A stretch of DNA of 64,000 bases from Candidatus Protistibacter heckmannii (GTDB lineage Bacteria > Pseudomonadota > Gammaproteobacteria > Burkholderiales > Burkholderiaceae), in assembly GCA_025050535.1 (NCBI GenBank), contig JALBVF010000002.1:272001-336000 (forward strand). Reading direction: 5' to 3'. This document shows, piece after piece, positions 20,724 through 31,509 of the stretch. A program made the position numbers and the translations under genes. Numbering within the stretch: position 1 is the first letter of the stretch; every line of letters starts with the position of its first letter. The notes below the pieces were generated by a model, which was not told where the DNA came from, did not search any database, and worked only from the letters and a program-made list of their open reading frames with translations.

Positions 20724-21017
20724 ATGAGAAGCCAGGACCTTATCGACTACCTCCGGATCACCACCACGCTGTGCGTGGGTTCAATCGGCCTGGCCGCGTT
20801 CTTCGATCACTGGCTGCTCGCAATCGGCTTCGGCTTCGCCGCCTTCGTGGCCCGCACCCTGCTGGGCCAGGTCTCCGCCGACACCAAGCACGTGCTGGCC
20901 CGCCAGATGGAGCGCGCCCAGCGCCGCCGTCAGGCCGAAGTGGAGATGATGGAAAAGGCCCACTCCGCCCTGCTCGAAGCGCAGATCAGCACCCTGCGCG
21001 CGCGCATGGACAAGTAA
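20724..21017 (+). CDS. small membrane protein with C-terminal coiled coil, unknown function
   Basis: A 97-residue uninterrupted ORF. Residues 12-46 form one long or two short membrane segments (TTLCVGSIGLAAFFDHWLLA, then GFAAFVARTLLGQ). Residues 55-97 are a charged helix (RQMERAQRRRQAEVEMMEKA) likely to form a coiled coil. No family recognised. It lies between the kinase and the FUSC transporter, and an AT-rich 120-base gap upstream could hold its promoter. The start ATG precedes RSQDLIDYL. Real coding is likely but not proven. Confidence 0.6.
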   Translation: MRSQDLIDYLRITTTLCVGSIGLAAFFDHWLLAIGFGFAAFVARTLLGQVSADTKHVLARQMERAQRRRQAEVEMMEKAHSALLEAQISTLRARMDK

Positions 21018-21094
21018 AGCGCCGCCGCGCTCACGCCATCCATTAAAATCGCGCCGTATCGTGGTCAAGGAAGCCGGTCTGCGCGAGGTGGGGC

Positions 21095-23223
21095 ATGCAA
21101 GCATTCATTCCGCTTGAAATAAAGAAAATTCTCTTCGGCCAGCTGTTTCTCAGCGGCGTCATCGGGATGGCCCTCCTGTTCTACTTCCTCGGCGGTGATA
21201 ACCTCGCGCTGGGCGCCGTCAGCGGCGTGATCTACGTGAGCGTCGTCGACATCCCCAGCCCGCGCAAGCATAAGTTCTTCGAGCTGCTCCTGGCTGTGCT
21301 GCTCACCGGCGCGGGCATGTATGTGATGATCCTGTGCCGCGATTCGGTCTGGACCATCGGCGTGGCGGTGCTGGTCATCAGCTTCCTCGCCGCGATGCTC
21401 GTCTCCTACGGCAAGAAGGCCATGCAGCTGTCCTTCTCGTTGTTCTTCGTGATCGTGATGGCGATGGGCAAGGCCACCGGCTACACCGAACCGGCCGAGA
21501 TCGAAGCCCTGCACTTCATGCTCGGCAGCATCTGCTACATGGCCTATGCGCTGCTGGTCTCCTCCTTCTTCGAATACCGGAACAAGCAGCAGATGCTGTG
21601 GCCGACAGCCTCTTCGCGCTCGCCAAGTACCTGCGGGTCAAGGCCGCCTTCTACGAGGCCGATGCCGATCTGGACGCCTGCTACGGCGCGCTGGTGGTCC
21701 AGCAGATGGAAGTGGTGGACAAGCAGCAGGCGGCGCGCGACTTCGTCTTCCGCAACATCCGCAACGAACGCGACGCCCAGCTCGCGCGCATCTTCCTCGG
21801 CGCGCTGGACATCTATGAATACATCCTCTCGAGCCACACCGGCTACCGGCTGCTCCAGCAGCACTACGCTGGCACCGACCTGCTGATGTTCCTGCGCGAC
21901 CTGAGCGAGAAAGCCGCGCAGGATATGGAAGGCATCGCCTATTCCAACCTGCGCAACCGCGAGACGCGCCATTCGATCAACTACGCCGCCGAGCTGATGG
22001 CCATCGAGCACGAGATCGAGCGCCTCGGCCGCGAAGCCGCCAACGACGCCGACCACCATGCGCAGGCCGTGCTCTCTGGCACGAGTGACCGCATCCGCAT
22101 GGCGATCAACTCGGTGCAGCAGCTGCACATGGTCATGCGCACCCGCGTCCAGGTGAAGGACGTGCTCGGCGGGCTCGACCTCAAGCCCTTCCTCACGCCG
22201 GTGAGCGCCAATCCGCGCGTCCTGCTCGACCAGCTCAACCTCGGCTCGCCGGTCTTCCGCCACGCCATCCACACCACGCTGGCGATGGTCTGCGGCTATG
22301 CCGTGGCCGAATCCCTGCCCTATGCCACGCACAGCTACTGGGTCATGCTCACCATCGCGGTGATTATGCGATCGAGCTTCAGCCTCACGCGCCAGCGCCG
22401 GCTAGACCGGATCATGGGCAACGTCGCGGGCTGCATCCTCACCGCCGTGCTGCTGCACTTTCATCCGCCACAGCTCGCGGTGCTGGGCGTTCTGTTCATG
22501 GCCATTGCCCACACATTCGCCACCATCCAATACCGTTATGCCTCGACCGCCGCCTGCGTGATGGCGCTGCTGCAGTTGCATTTCATCAGCCCGGGCCAGC
22601 TTCGCCATCGGCGAGCGCCTGCTCGACACCCTGGTGGGCGCGGCGCTGGCCTTCGCCTTCAGCTATCTCTTCCCGAACTGGGAGCACATGAGCCTGCCGC
22701 GGCAGATCGCCGGGCTGCTGCGCGCCAATAGGCGCTACGCTGGCGCGATCCTCGGCATGGAGGCGACCCGACCGACGCGCAATACCGGCTCGCGCGCAAG
22801 CAACTGCTCGACCTGATCGCCATCGTCTCGGGCGCCTACCGCTGCATGCTCCAGGAGCCCCGCAACCAGCACCGCGCAAGCGCCAAGCTGCAGGAATTCA
22901 TCACCCGAAACTACATGTTCGCCGCCCACCTCGCCGCGCTGCGCCTGCTGCTGCAGCGCCGCGGCGGCGAACTCGACATGCCGCTCTCCGCGGCGCAGCT
23001 GCGCGAGGCCAATGCCAGCGTCCAGGCGGTGCTGACCTCCGCGCTGACGCCCTTCGCGGCGGGCGCAAGCGCCGGCGCGGGAAAGACCAATGCGCCGGAA
23101 GTGCTCGACGACAACTGGAGCGCCGCGCGGCTCAGGCCGTCTGCAAACCGGTCAGCCGCAGGCGCAGCGGCGGCGCCTGTTCTCCCATCACGGCGCCGGT
23201 GCGCTCGATGGCTTGGGCGATAA
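21095..23223 (+). pseudogene. FUSC-family inner-membrane efflux transporter (YccS/YhfK-like)
   Basis: Large membrane protein of the fusaric-acid-resistance/aromatic-acid-exporter superfamily. The first membrane block (residues 1-170: GALFYFLGG-type helices, LLLAVLLTGAGMYVMIL) is followed by a cytoplasmic helical domain (YLRVKAAFYEADADLDACY). The second membrane block includes the family-typical SYWVMLTIAVIMRSSFSLT and RLDRIMGNVAGC. Frameshifts occur at about 21598, 22605 and 22765, so three frames are needed to read it. The 3' end overlaps the convergent thioredoxin-like gene. Confidence 0.85.
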
Positions 23224-23549
23224 GGCGGGCCAGCACTTCCTTGTGCGGCAGAACGGTGCCGAAGAAGCGCGTGGCCTGCTCGTCCTGGATCAACAGCGTG
23301 GGGAAATTCTCGATCTCGGCGTCGTCGATCAGCTCGGGAAAGCTTTCCACGTCGAGCCAGACGAAGCAGGCCTGCGGATGCCCGGCGGCGAGCGCCTTGA
23401 ACACGTCCAGATAAGCGTCACAGGTCCGGCACCAGACTGCGCACAGGCAAGCCACGAGGAGCGCCCCGCCCGTCCCTGCGCCGTCCTCCGGACGCAGGCG
23501 TGCACGGATTGCGGGCAGATCTTGTCTGGGCAGGTAGACGGAGGTCATG
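23132..23549 (-). CDS. thioredoxin-fold protein
   Basis: About 138 residues with the redox motif C-R-T-C in AVWCRTCDAYLDVF, followed by FVWLDVESFPELIDD and the cis-proline segment NFPTLLIQD. This is a standard thioredoxin fold with a short N-terminal extension. It lacks a signal peptide and is probably cytoplasmic. An alternative ATG lies three codons upstream at 23558. The ORF is intact and its 3' end overlaps the FUSC remnant by about 90 bases. Confidence 0.82.
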
Positions 23550-23594
23550 CGCGGCATTTTAGCGCCGCCGCGCATTTCCCGCCACGCCGCGCGT

Positions 23595-24518
23595 TCAGCC
23601 CTTCCACAACTCCGGATTCACCAGATTGGCCGGCTGGCCCTTGGCGAAGGCGTTGATGTTGTCGAAGGCGTGGCCGAAATAGGCTTCGTAGTTGTCGCGT
23701 TCGACGAAGCCCAGATGCGGCGTGCACAGCGCGTTGTCGAGCTGGAGCAGCGGATGGCTGGCGCCAAGAACCGGCTCGATTTCGTAGACGTCCACCGCGC
23801 CGAAGCCGGGGCGGCCACGCTTGAGCGCCTCGACCAGCGCGCCGGGCTTCATGCGCGCGAGGTCGGTGGCGGTGATGTAGCCGTGGGTGGCCGGCGTGAG
23901 GCGCACGTGCCCCGAGAGCACGTCGACCTCCGAATAAAAGGCTTCGCGCGAGGCGGCCGGGATGAAGCCGTCGCGCGCGAAGCCTTGCAGCGAAGCCTCG
24001 CGGCCCCAGACCATCACCTTCATGCCGAAGGCCTTGACGTACTGCGCCACCTGCTGGCCGATGCGGCCGTAGCCGAGGATGCACAGGGTCTGGCCCTTTA
24101 GTTCCTGGCCCAGGGTGTGCTGCCAGAGGCCGGCCTTGAGCCGGTTGGCCTCGGCCTCCAGATGGCGGCGGCTCACCAGCGTCAGCATCCAGGCGAATTC
24201 CGCCGTGGCCGCGCCAGAGCCGCTGCCGTCGGCCACCGCCACGCCGCGCGCGGTGCAGTCCGGGACGTTGAGGTGGTTGGCGACCTTGCCGGTCTGGCTG
24301 ATCAGCTTGAGCTTGGGCAGGCGCGCGAGCAGCGCCGCGTCGACCGGGGTGCGCTCGCGGATCAGCACGAGCGCCTCCGCGTCCTTGAAGCGCGCGGTGA
24401 GGCTGTCGAGATCCTTGACGGTGTCGTTGTAGATCGTGATCTGATGGCCGGCGAGCCTGGAGAAACAGGCCAGCGAGCGCATGCAGTCTTGATAGTCGTC
24501 GGGGATCACGATGTTCAT
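23595..24518 (-). CDS. D-2-hydroxyacid dehydrogenase family protein lacking the catalytic-arginine segment
   Basis: NAD-dependent 2-hydroxyacid dehydrogenase fold with the dinucleotide loop LGYGRIGQQVAQYVKAFG, the substrate-domain start MNIVIPDDYQDC, glutamate in VDVYEIEPV and the catalytic histidine in TPHLGFVERDN. The ORF is open, but LARMKPGALVEALKRGRPG is too short. Relatives read about 14 extra residues here, including N-T-S-R with the catalytic arginine. The missing piece is an exact in-frame deletion near 23848. Activity is probably lost although no stop marks it. It lies 22 bases upstream of a tctC gene on the same strand. Confidence 0.82.
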   Translation of the reverse strand: MNIVIPDDYQDCMRSLACFSRLAGHQITIYNDTVKDLDSLTARFKDAEALVLIRERTPVDAALLARLPKLKLISQTGKVANHLNVPDCTARGVAVADGSGSGAATAEFAWMLTLVSRRHLEAEANRLKAGLWQHTLGQELKGQTLCILGYGRIGQQVAQYVKAFGMKVMVWGREASLQGFARDGFIPAASREAFYSEVDVLSGHVRLTPATHGYITATDLARMKPGALVEALKRGRPGFGAVDVYEIEPVLGASHPLLQLDNALCTPHLGFVERDNYEAYFGHAFDNINAFAKGQPANLVNPELWKG

Positions 24519-24540
24519 GCTTCTTCTTCCTCGGTCTTCT

Positions 24541-25539
24541 CTATTTCAGCAACCCCGCTGCCTTGGCGTCCTGCATGTAGACGGGGGCCTTGGTTTTCAT
24601 GAAGTCGGCGATCTTGTCCACCGGGGTGTCGACCAGCTCGAAGCCCACGTCCTCGAGCCGTTTGCGCATGTCGGGGTCGCGGTTGAGCACGGCCATCAGG
24701 TCGGAGACCTTTTTCTGGATCTCGGGCGGGGTGGACTTTGGAACGCCTACGCCGCGATAGGCGCCGTCCACCAAGTTGAAGCCCAGTTCCTTGAAGGTGG
24801 GTACGTCGGGCAGCGCGGGATGGCGCTTTTCTGAGGCGATCGCCAGCATGCGCATCTTGCCCTTTTTCTGGATGGCGAGCGGCAGATAAGACATGGCCGC
24901 GTCCACGTGCTGCCCGATCACCGCGGTGATCAGGTCGCCCGTGCACTTGTAGGGCAGATACATAGCCTTGACCTTGGCAAGCGTGTTCAGGCGCTCGGTC
25001 GCCATGTGTTTGGCGGAGAAGCTGGCCGAGCCGGCGATGCTAATCTTGCCGGGATTGGCGCGCGCCGCCTTGATCAGATCGTCGAGGGTCTTGTAGGGGC
25101 TGTCGGCGGACACGACGATGGCGTCGGGCGTGAAGTGGTAGTAGTAGACCGCGGTGATGTCCTCGGTCTTGTACTGCACGTTGCCTTCCAGCGGCTGCAG
25201 CACGATGTGCGGCAGGTTGACGCCGGCGATGGAGTGGCTGTCGCTGGGCAGGCTGTTGAGCTGGCCCCAGACCAGGGCGCCGCCCGCGCCGGCGCGGTTC
25301 ACCACGATCATCCACTGGTTGTACTTGCGCTTGAACAGTTCCGACTGCAGCCGCGCCACCAGATCCGATTCGCCCCCCGCCGGGAAGGGGATGATGTACT
25401 GCACCGGCTTGTCGGGATAGGCGGCCCGCGCGAACGGCGAGGCCAGCATCGCGGCCAGCGCGATCGCCACCGGCAGGAGCAGCAGCCAGAACATCACACC
25501 GCTCATCACATCCAACACGCGCAACAACGACTTCTTCAT
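24541..25539 (-). CDS. Bug/TctC-family periplasmic solute receptor
   Basis: Signal/anchor segment VMFWLLLLPVAIALAAMLAS, then AYPDKPVQYIIPFPAGGESD (ligand loop), DDLIKAARANPGKISIAGSA, MYLPYKCTGDLITAVIGQHV and HPALPDVPTFKELGFNLVDG. 332 residues and uninterrupted. Start is ATG before KKSLLRVLD; a longer form from 25602 is possible. It lies with the hydroxyacid and tartrate/isopropylmalate-type dehydrogenases, suggesting uptake of a hydroxylated dicarboxylate such as tartrate or malate (inference). Confidence 0.88.
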   Translation of the reverse strand: MKKSLLRVLDVMSGVMFWLLLLPVAIALAAMLASPFARAAYPDKPVQYIIPFPAGGESDLVARLQSELFKRKYNQWMIVVNRAGAGGALVWGQLNSLPSDSHSIAGVNLPHIVLQPLEGNVQYKTEDITAVYYYHFTPDAIVVSADSPYKTLDDLIKAARANPGKISIAGSASFSAKHMATERLNTLAKVKAMYLPYKCTGDLITAVIGQHVDAAMSYLPLAIQKKGKMRMLAIASEKRHPALPDVPTFKELGFNLVDGAYRGVGVPKSTPPEIQKKVSDLMAVLNRDPDMRKRLEDVGFELVDTPVDKIADFMKTKAPVYMQDAKAAGLLK

Positions 25540-25627
25540 GGCCTTGTCTCCGGATTGTCTTCTGTTTTTCGGATGGTCGATGGCGGTCGCCACCGCCTTC
25601 ATGGGAGATGCGTCATTTGAAGCTGGA

Positions 25628-26537
25628 TCACTGAAGCTGTTTGAGCACGGCGTCGGTCACCTGCCGGGTCGTCGCCTTGCCGCCGATGTCGAAGGCCGAG
25701 CCGTGGATGGGATCGAACATCGACGGAAACTTGCGCTCGGGGTTCACGTTGCCGGTTGGCGCGATACCCAGGCTGCCGGCCAGCGCGGCGGCCAGGTCGG
25801 AGAGGATGTCGGCGTGCAGGTTGCTCGCCACGATCACGTCCAGCGTGTCGGGCTTGAGCACCATGCGCGTGGTCGCGGCGTCGACCAGATCGTGGTTGGT
25901 CTTGACGTCGGGATAGGACTTGGCGACTTCGTAGAAGATCTCGTCCCACATCACCATTCCGTGGCGCTGGGCGTTGGACTTGGTCACCAAGGGTCAGATG
26001 CTTCTTCGGCCGCTTGCTCGCAAGCTCAAAGGCGAAGTGGTGAATGCGCTCGACGCTGCGGCGCGTGAACACCGAGGTCTCGGTCGCGGTCTCCTCGGGC
26101 AGGCCGCGGTGCACGCCCCCGCCGTTGCCGGAATATTCGCCTTCCGAATTCTCGCGGATGATCACCCAGTCGATATGGTCCACGCCGCGCAGCGGGCTGA
26201 CGATGCCGGGCAGCACGTGCGCCGGGCGCACGTTGGCATACTGGTCGAAGCCCTGGCAGATGGCCAGGCGCAGGTCCCAGAGCGAGATGTGGTCGGGCAC
26301 CTTGAGGCAGCCGACCGCGCCGAAATAGATCGCGTCGAAGGTCTTGAGCCGGCCCAGGCTGCCGGGCGGGATGTAGTGGCCGTGCTCGAGGTAGTAGTCG
26401 GAATTCCAGGGAAAGTGCTCGACGAGCAGCTTGAAGCAGGACTTGGCGGCGAGGGCATGGAGCACTTCGAATCCTGCGGAAACCACTTCGGGGCCGATTC
26501 CGGCTCCGGGAATGGGGGCGATCTTATGGTAAGGCAT
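25628..26537 (-). pseudogene. isocitrate/isopropylmalate dehydrogenase family (tartrate dehydrogenase-like)
   Basis: NAD-dependent decarboxylating dehydrogenase of beta-hydroxyacids. The N-terminal half (GAGIGPEVVSAGFEVLHA, DAIYFGAVGCLKVPDHISLW, IIRENSEGEYSG) matches tartrate dehydrogenase/decarboxylases. The frame breaks near 25990 after RPKKHLTL, and the second half continues as VTKSNAQRHGMVMWDEIF and FDPIHGSAFDIGGKATTR. Next to GSAFDI about 25 residues that normally include NPIGTFW are missing. Both a frameshift and a deletion therefore inactivate it. Confidence 0.87.
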
Positions 26538-26637
26538 TCTGTTTCCGTTGTGGTTATGATCCGAGTGGCACGCAGATCATAAGCAAAAACCCCGCGCTGC
26601 GTAGCCCATGAAAACGAGAACAGACAAGGAGACAAAC

Positions 26638-27891
26638 ATGTCCACTCCCAAGGAGGGCGCTGGGCGGCGCCGCTTTCTGCAACAAGCCGCGGCCGGGCTC
26701 GCCGGCGCCGGCGGTGCGCTCTGGACGCCGGCGGCCCTGGCCCAGCTCAGCGTCGGCGGCCTCGACAAGTTCGACCTGGTGATCCGCAACGGCGACGTCG
26801 TCGACCCCAGCCAGAATCTGCGCGGCAAACGCGACATCGGCATCAAGAACGGCCGCGTCACCCTGATCACCGCCGAGATTCCCGCCGACAAGGCGGCGCA
26901 GTCGCTCGACGCGTGAGGCCGGCTGGTGATGCCTGGCCTGGTCGATCTGCATGCCCACGTCTATCCGCAGGCCTCGGCCATCGGCCTGCCCGCCGACGAA
27001 CTGGTGTAGTTCACCGCCACCTCTACCTACGTGAGCGCGGGCGACGCCGGCGGCAACAACTTCTCCGCCTTCAAGCATTTCGTGATGGCGCAGGCGCGCA
27101 GCCGAATCTACGCCTTCGTGCACATCTCCTCCATCGGCCTGGCGGGCTTCCCGGTGGGCGAGATGAAGAATCTGGAATACACCAACGTCGATCTCGCCGC
27201 CAAGACCCTGGCCGAGAACCCCGAGAGCGTACTCGGGATCAAGGTGCGCGAATCGCTCGACGTGGTCGGCGCCAACGGCATCGAGCCGCTGCGCTGCGCG
27301 CGGCTCGCCGCCGAGCGCTCGGGTATACCGGGCGCGCGGGTGATGTGCCATATCGGCAATGCCCCCGGCGACATCCTGACCCACGCCTATAGAGGCGCGG
27401 GCAACAACACGGTGGCCAACGGCAAGCTGATCGCCGCCGCGCTGGAGGCGAAGAAGTGCGGCGTGATCATCGACGTGGGCCACGGCGGCGGCAGCTTCTC
27501 CTATGCGGTGGCCGAACCCGCCATCGAGCAGGGCCTGATGCCCGACACCATCTCCAGCGACCTGCACGCCTACAGCGGCAATTCGCCGGGCGAGCCCTTC
27601 CTGCCCTGGGTGATGAGCAAATTCCTGAACATGGGCTTCACGCTCGAGCAGGTGGTGAGCATGGCGACCGAGCGGCCGGCGAAGATAATCGGCAAGGTGG
27701 ACAAGCTCGGCACACTGCAGGTGGGCGCGCCGGCCGACGTGTCGATCATGGAGCTGATCGAATCCGAGGTGAGGTTCGTCGACACGGTCAACAACGCCCG
27801 CACCGGCAAGCGCTATCTCAAGCCGGTGCAGACGGTGCGCGCCGGGCGGTCCTACGGCCGGCCCTTCCCCTCACCCTTCGCTTATCCCTGA
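26638..27891 (+). pseudogene. Tat-exported amidohydrolase/deacetylase (dihydroorotase-like)
   Basis: About 418 codons. Twin-arginine signal RRRFLQQAAAGLAGAGGAL, then FDLVIRNGDVVDPSQNLRGK, the metal motif GLVDLHAHVY, SSDLHAYSGNSPG and the C-terminal beta-sandwich return GTLQVGAPADVSIMEL. TGA at 26914 and TAG at 27007 break it before and after the HxH motif. A strong ribosome binding site (AAGGAG) precedes ATG 26638. Divergent from the tartrate-dehydrogenase-like gene by 100 bases. The substrate is unknown; related proteins act on acylated amino acids or cyclic amides. Confidence 0.87.
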
Positions 27892-27974
27892 GCGGGCGCG
27901 CCGCCGGGCGGCGCATGCCAGACATCCGCGCAGGGTGAATGCGCCCTGCGCGGCCCCTGGCAACAATGCCGCCC

Positions 27975-28985
27975 ATGAAACTTTCCGTCCTGGATCAATC
28001 CGTCGCGGTCAGCGGCCGCGGCGAAGACGCCGCCCTGCGCAACACCCTGGAGCTGGCGAAATACTGCGAGACACTGGGCTACCACCGCTTCTGGGTCTCC
28101 GAGCACCACAGCCATCCCACCATCGTCGGCAGCGCGGCGGAAGTGCTGATGGGCGCGATCACCGCGTCCACGCGGCGCATCCGCATCGGCAGCGCCGGCG
28201 TCATGCTGCCGCACTACAGCGCCTAAAAGGTGGTCGAGCAGTTCCGCGTGCTCGACGCGATGGCGCCGGGCCGCATCGACCTGGGCGTGGGCCGCGCGCC
28301 GGGCTCGGATTTCCACACCGCGCAGATCCTCAATCCAAACGCCCGCTCGGCGTCCGATTTCTTCCCCGAACAGGTCGCCGACCTACGCTCCTGGACCCAC
28401 GGCGAGGACCTCCCCGCCGCGCATCCGTGCCGCAGCGTCTTCGCCCGCCCGCTCGCGGACACCGCGCCCGAACTCTTGATGCTGGGCAGCTCCGACTACG
28501 GCGCGCAGCTCGCCGCGCACTACGGTCTGCCCTACGCCTTCGCCTGGTTCATCACCGACGGCCAGGGCGCCGAAGGCGCGCTCGAGCTCTACCGCTCGCG
28601 CTACACGCCGAGCGCCGCCTGGCCCAAGCCGTATTCGGCGGTCTGCGTCTGGGCGCTGGCGGCGGAGACTTCGGAGGAGGCATGGCGGCTGTTCTCCAGC
28701 CGCGAGCGCTGGCGCGTGGAGCGCAACCGTGGGCTGCTCGGCCCGCTGCGCCAGCCCGAGGAGCTCGCCGGCTAAGCCTATGCGCCCCAGGACGAACTGC
28801 AGGCGGAGCAGATCCGCAAGCGCACCTTCGTCGGCAGCGCCGGCGAGGTGGCGCAGCGCCTACGCGCGCTGCAGGCGGACCTGCAGGCCGACGAACTCGT
28901 GATCATCAGCTGGACGCACGATGAAGTCGCGCGGCGGCGCTCCTATGCGCCGCTGGCCGAGGAATTCCAGCTCGGCGAGGAATAG
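27975..28985 (+). pseudogene. LLM-class flavin-dependent oxidoreductase (luciferase-like)
   Basis: Bacterial-luciferase-like TIM-barrel monooxygenase. KLSVLDQSVAVSGRG, HRFWVSEHHSHPTIVGSAA, RIRIGSAGVMLPHYS, LGVGRAPGSDF and VGSAGEVAQRLRAL are family blocks. TAA at 28224 (after LPHYSA) and TAA at 28773 (after PEELAG) interrupt one continuous frame ending at a TAG at 28983-28985. Two substitution-type stops without any frameshift argue for real decay rather than read errors. The 3' end overlaps the convergent pirin remnant. Confidence 0.87.
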
Positions 28986-29809
28986 AGGGACGGGCCGCGG
29001 CATGACGGCCCATGACGGCCCGGGGCGATCCGGGGCGCGGTGCGCCCCAGTGGGATAAACTCCGTTTCGCCGGGCACCTTTCCTATGCGCTGCGCCTCCC
29101 AATCCGCCTTGGCCTGTTCGATGCGCTCCTTGCGCGAGGACATGAAGTTCCACCACATGAAGCGCTGATGTTCGAGCTTCTCGCCGCCCAGCACCATCAG
29201 GCGCGCGCCCCGCGGCGGGCGGATCACGGCCGGCTGGGTGTCGAGCAGCGCGGCCATCTTGCGCGCCGGCACGGGCTGGCCGTCGATCTCCAGGTCGCCA
29301 TCCACCGGATAGACGGCGAGTTCATGCGGCCCGGCGGGCAGCGTGAACGCGGCGCCGGGCTCGAGCGCGACGTCGAGATAGAAGGTCCGCGAATTCGCGC
29401 GCACCGGTGAACGCAGGCCCCAGCCCTCGCCCACCAGCAGGCGAAAGCGGGCGCCGCCCTAGGTGAACTCGGGAATCGCCGAGGCGTTCGCGTGCTCGAA
29501 GGCCGGTTCGCATTCATCGCTCTGCTCGGGCAGCGCCACCCAGAGCTGAAGGCCGTGCGACACGTAGGGTACGGACTTGAGGTCGGCGGGGCCGCGCTTG
29601 GAATGCACGATGCCGCCGCCGGCGGTAATCCAGTTGATGGCGCCGGGATCGATGCGCTGGAAGCTGCCCAGGGAGTCCCGGTGGTCGATCGCGCCTTCGA
29701 ACAGATAGGTCACGGTCGCCAGGCTGATATGCGGATGCGGCCGCACCATGAAGCCGCCGCCCAGGTCTTTCTCGTGGCTGCCCAGAAGCTGTTGGATCGG
29801 CATGGCCAC
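28943..29809 (-). pseudogene. pirin family protein, deleted and stopped
   Basis: Bicupin pirin. The metal-binding first cupin is recognisable as VRPHPHISLATVTYLFEG, HRDSLGSFQRIDPGAINW and TAGGGIVHSKR. The second cupin (AFTLPAGPHELAVYPVDG) is followed by WWNFMSSRKERIEQAK. The usual G-P-F-I-F-F-D-H segment before the first cupin is missing. A TAG at 29459-29461 cuts between the domains, and the frame runs past the expected C-terminus. It starts 6 bases after the OsmC stop, so the two formed an operon. Confidence 0.85.
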
Positions 29810-29815
29810 GCTCCC

Positions 29816-30172
29816 CTAGACCTGCTCGGTGGAGACGCTGATCTCCACCTTGGTCATCAGTTCGTGGATCGGGCATTTGTCGGCGATCACCATCAGGCGC
29901 GTCAGATGGTATTTGCCCTGCTTCTCCTGGCTGTCGTCGCGCACGATCTCGATCTCCACGTCCTCGAGCGGCCATTGCTTGCGGCGCGCATAGAGCTTGA
30001 GCGTGAGCACGGTGCAGGCGGCCAGCGAGGCGTCGAAGAGTTCGTGCGGCGAGGGGCCGGCGTCCTGTCCGCCGGATTCCGCGCCCACGTCGCTGAGCAG
30101 CTTATGCGCGCTCAGGGTGAGTTCGGTGGTGAGCTGCACGACGTCGGGCGATTTGGCAAAGCATCCGAACAT
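29816..30172 (-). CDS. OsmC/Ohr family peroxiredoxin, short internal deletion
   Basis: About 118 residues. The two redox cysteines of the family are present in SLAACTVLTLKLYA and ADKCPIHELM. Between YHLTR and LMVIADKC about 15 residues (normally a strand and helix) are absent in frame, so folding may be compromised. The ATG is chosen for its ribosome binding site (AAGGGAG); a longer form from 30247 is less likely. It would reduce organic hydroperoxides in the cytoplasm. IS copy C ends 86 bases upstream of its start. Confidence 0.8.
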   Translation of the reverse strand: MFGCFAKSPDVVQLTTELTLSAHKLLSDVGAESGGQDAGPSPHELFDASLAACTVLTLKLYARRKQWPLEDVEIEIVRDDSQEKQGKYHLTRLMVIADKCPIHELMTKVEISVSTEQV

Positions 30173-30257
30173 GGTGTTCTCCCTTGAAGGTGCGCCTATT
30201 TTCGCAGCAAACGAAAATCCTGGCACTGGCGGCGTTCTGAGCGGCAAGGCTTTCGCC

Positions 30258-31375
30258 TATTGATCCAGCATTGAAACAATGAACTCAAGCAGCATACCGA
30301 ACCGGCGCATGTTCGAAGTAGCTCTTGACGCGCTCGGGCTGTCGCTAAACGCTGAGCAGATGCTGGCGCGTGGCCTTCACCAGTTGCAGCTTCGAGCGAG
30401 CTGGAGCGAGTTTGGTGCCGATCTACTTCAGGTCGGCATTGGCCATTTCGTTGGGGCTCAGTTCGGGGCTGTAGCTGGGCAAGTAGAAGACTTCGATCTC
30501 GTGCTTGTGCTCGGCCAGCCAGGCCTTCACAGGCTTGCTGTGGTGCACACGCAGGTTGTCCAGGATCAGGTAGATCTTTCGGCCGGCATCCTTGACCAGC
30601 CGGCGCAGGAAGTCGATCAGGATGTCGGCGCTCAACACTCCGTCGAAGGCCTGCCAGCGCATCTGGCTCTTGTTGGTGACGGTGGAGATCACCGACAAGC
30701 CGTGGCGCTTGTTGTTCACGCGAATCACGGGCGTCTGGCCCTGCGGGGCATAGCTGCGCCCGCGCACGTCGTCGCGGCGCACGCCGGTCTCGTCGCCCCA
30801 GTGAATTTTGGCCCCCTCAGCCTTGGCGCAGGCGGCGATCACTGGGTAGTCCTCGTCGAGCCACTTTTTCACCGCCGCCGGCGACTGCTCGTAGGCCTTC
30901 TTCATGGGCTTTTTCGGCGTGAAGCCCCAACGCTCCAGATACAGGCCCATCGTGCGAACGGCCAGCTTGATGCCTTATCGGTTAAGGATCAACTCGGCCA
31001 CTGCCTGGCGGCTCCACAGCGCGTAGATCATCTTCAACTGGTCGGGCGTGCGGTCGAGGATCAGCCGCTGAACCTCGCGCTCCTGCTCCGCCGTCAGCGT
31101 TCTGCCCGTACCCTGCGGGCGCCCGGGGCGCTCAACGTCGAGGGCCTTCCACCCGCTCGCGCGATACGCCTTCACCGCCGCAATGAGCGTCGTGCGCGAC
31201 ATCTCGCATGCGCCACCGTGTCCTTCAGGCTCACGCCATCCAGCCGCATTTTCACCGCACGTCGGTGCCGTTCGTTCAGGGCGGCTACCGGCAGCGTTCT
31301 CGAGTCGATTTTGTCCCTGCAACATGCCGACTCTATATCACTCAATAAGCTCAATGTTTAAGTGCTGTATAAATC
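30258..31375 (-). mobile_element. IS630-family insertion sequence, copy C (complete but decaying)
   Basis: Same element as copy A and same orientation. The left end keeps TATTGATCCAGCATTG with TA. The right end is diverged: after AGTGCT it reads GTATAAAT where others have GGATCAAT, so the exact border is uncertain by a few bases. It lies between osmC and ctpA. Confidence 0.88.
30384..31325 (-). pseudogene. IS630 transposase of copy C, three lesions
   Basis: Besides the TAA shared by all copies near 30975, the DDE half stops early at a TAG at 30423-30425 (after MANADLK). The helix-turn-helix half has a one-base loss near 31208 that scrambles LKDTAAQCEMS. This copy can no longer make a transposase. 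Confidence 0.85.
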
Positions 31376-31509
31376 AGTCTTATACTTGCCGGCAAATACC
31401 GTTTTGACAGGCGGAACGGGGATTTGCGGCGCATTCAGCGGCCTTTCGACAGCATTTCCAGCCGGTCCGCAAATCGGCTCCCGCCGAAGTTTCGGGTTAT
31501 TGGATATTC

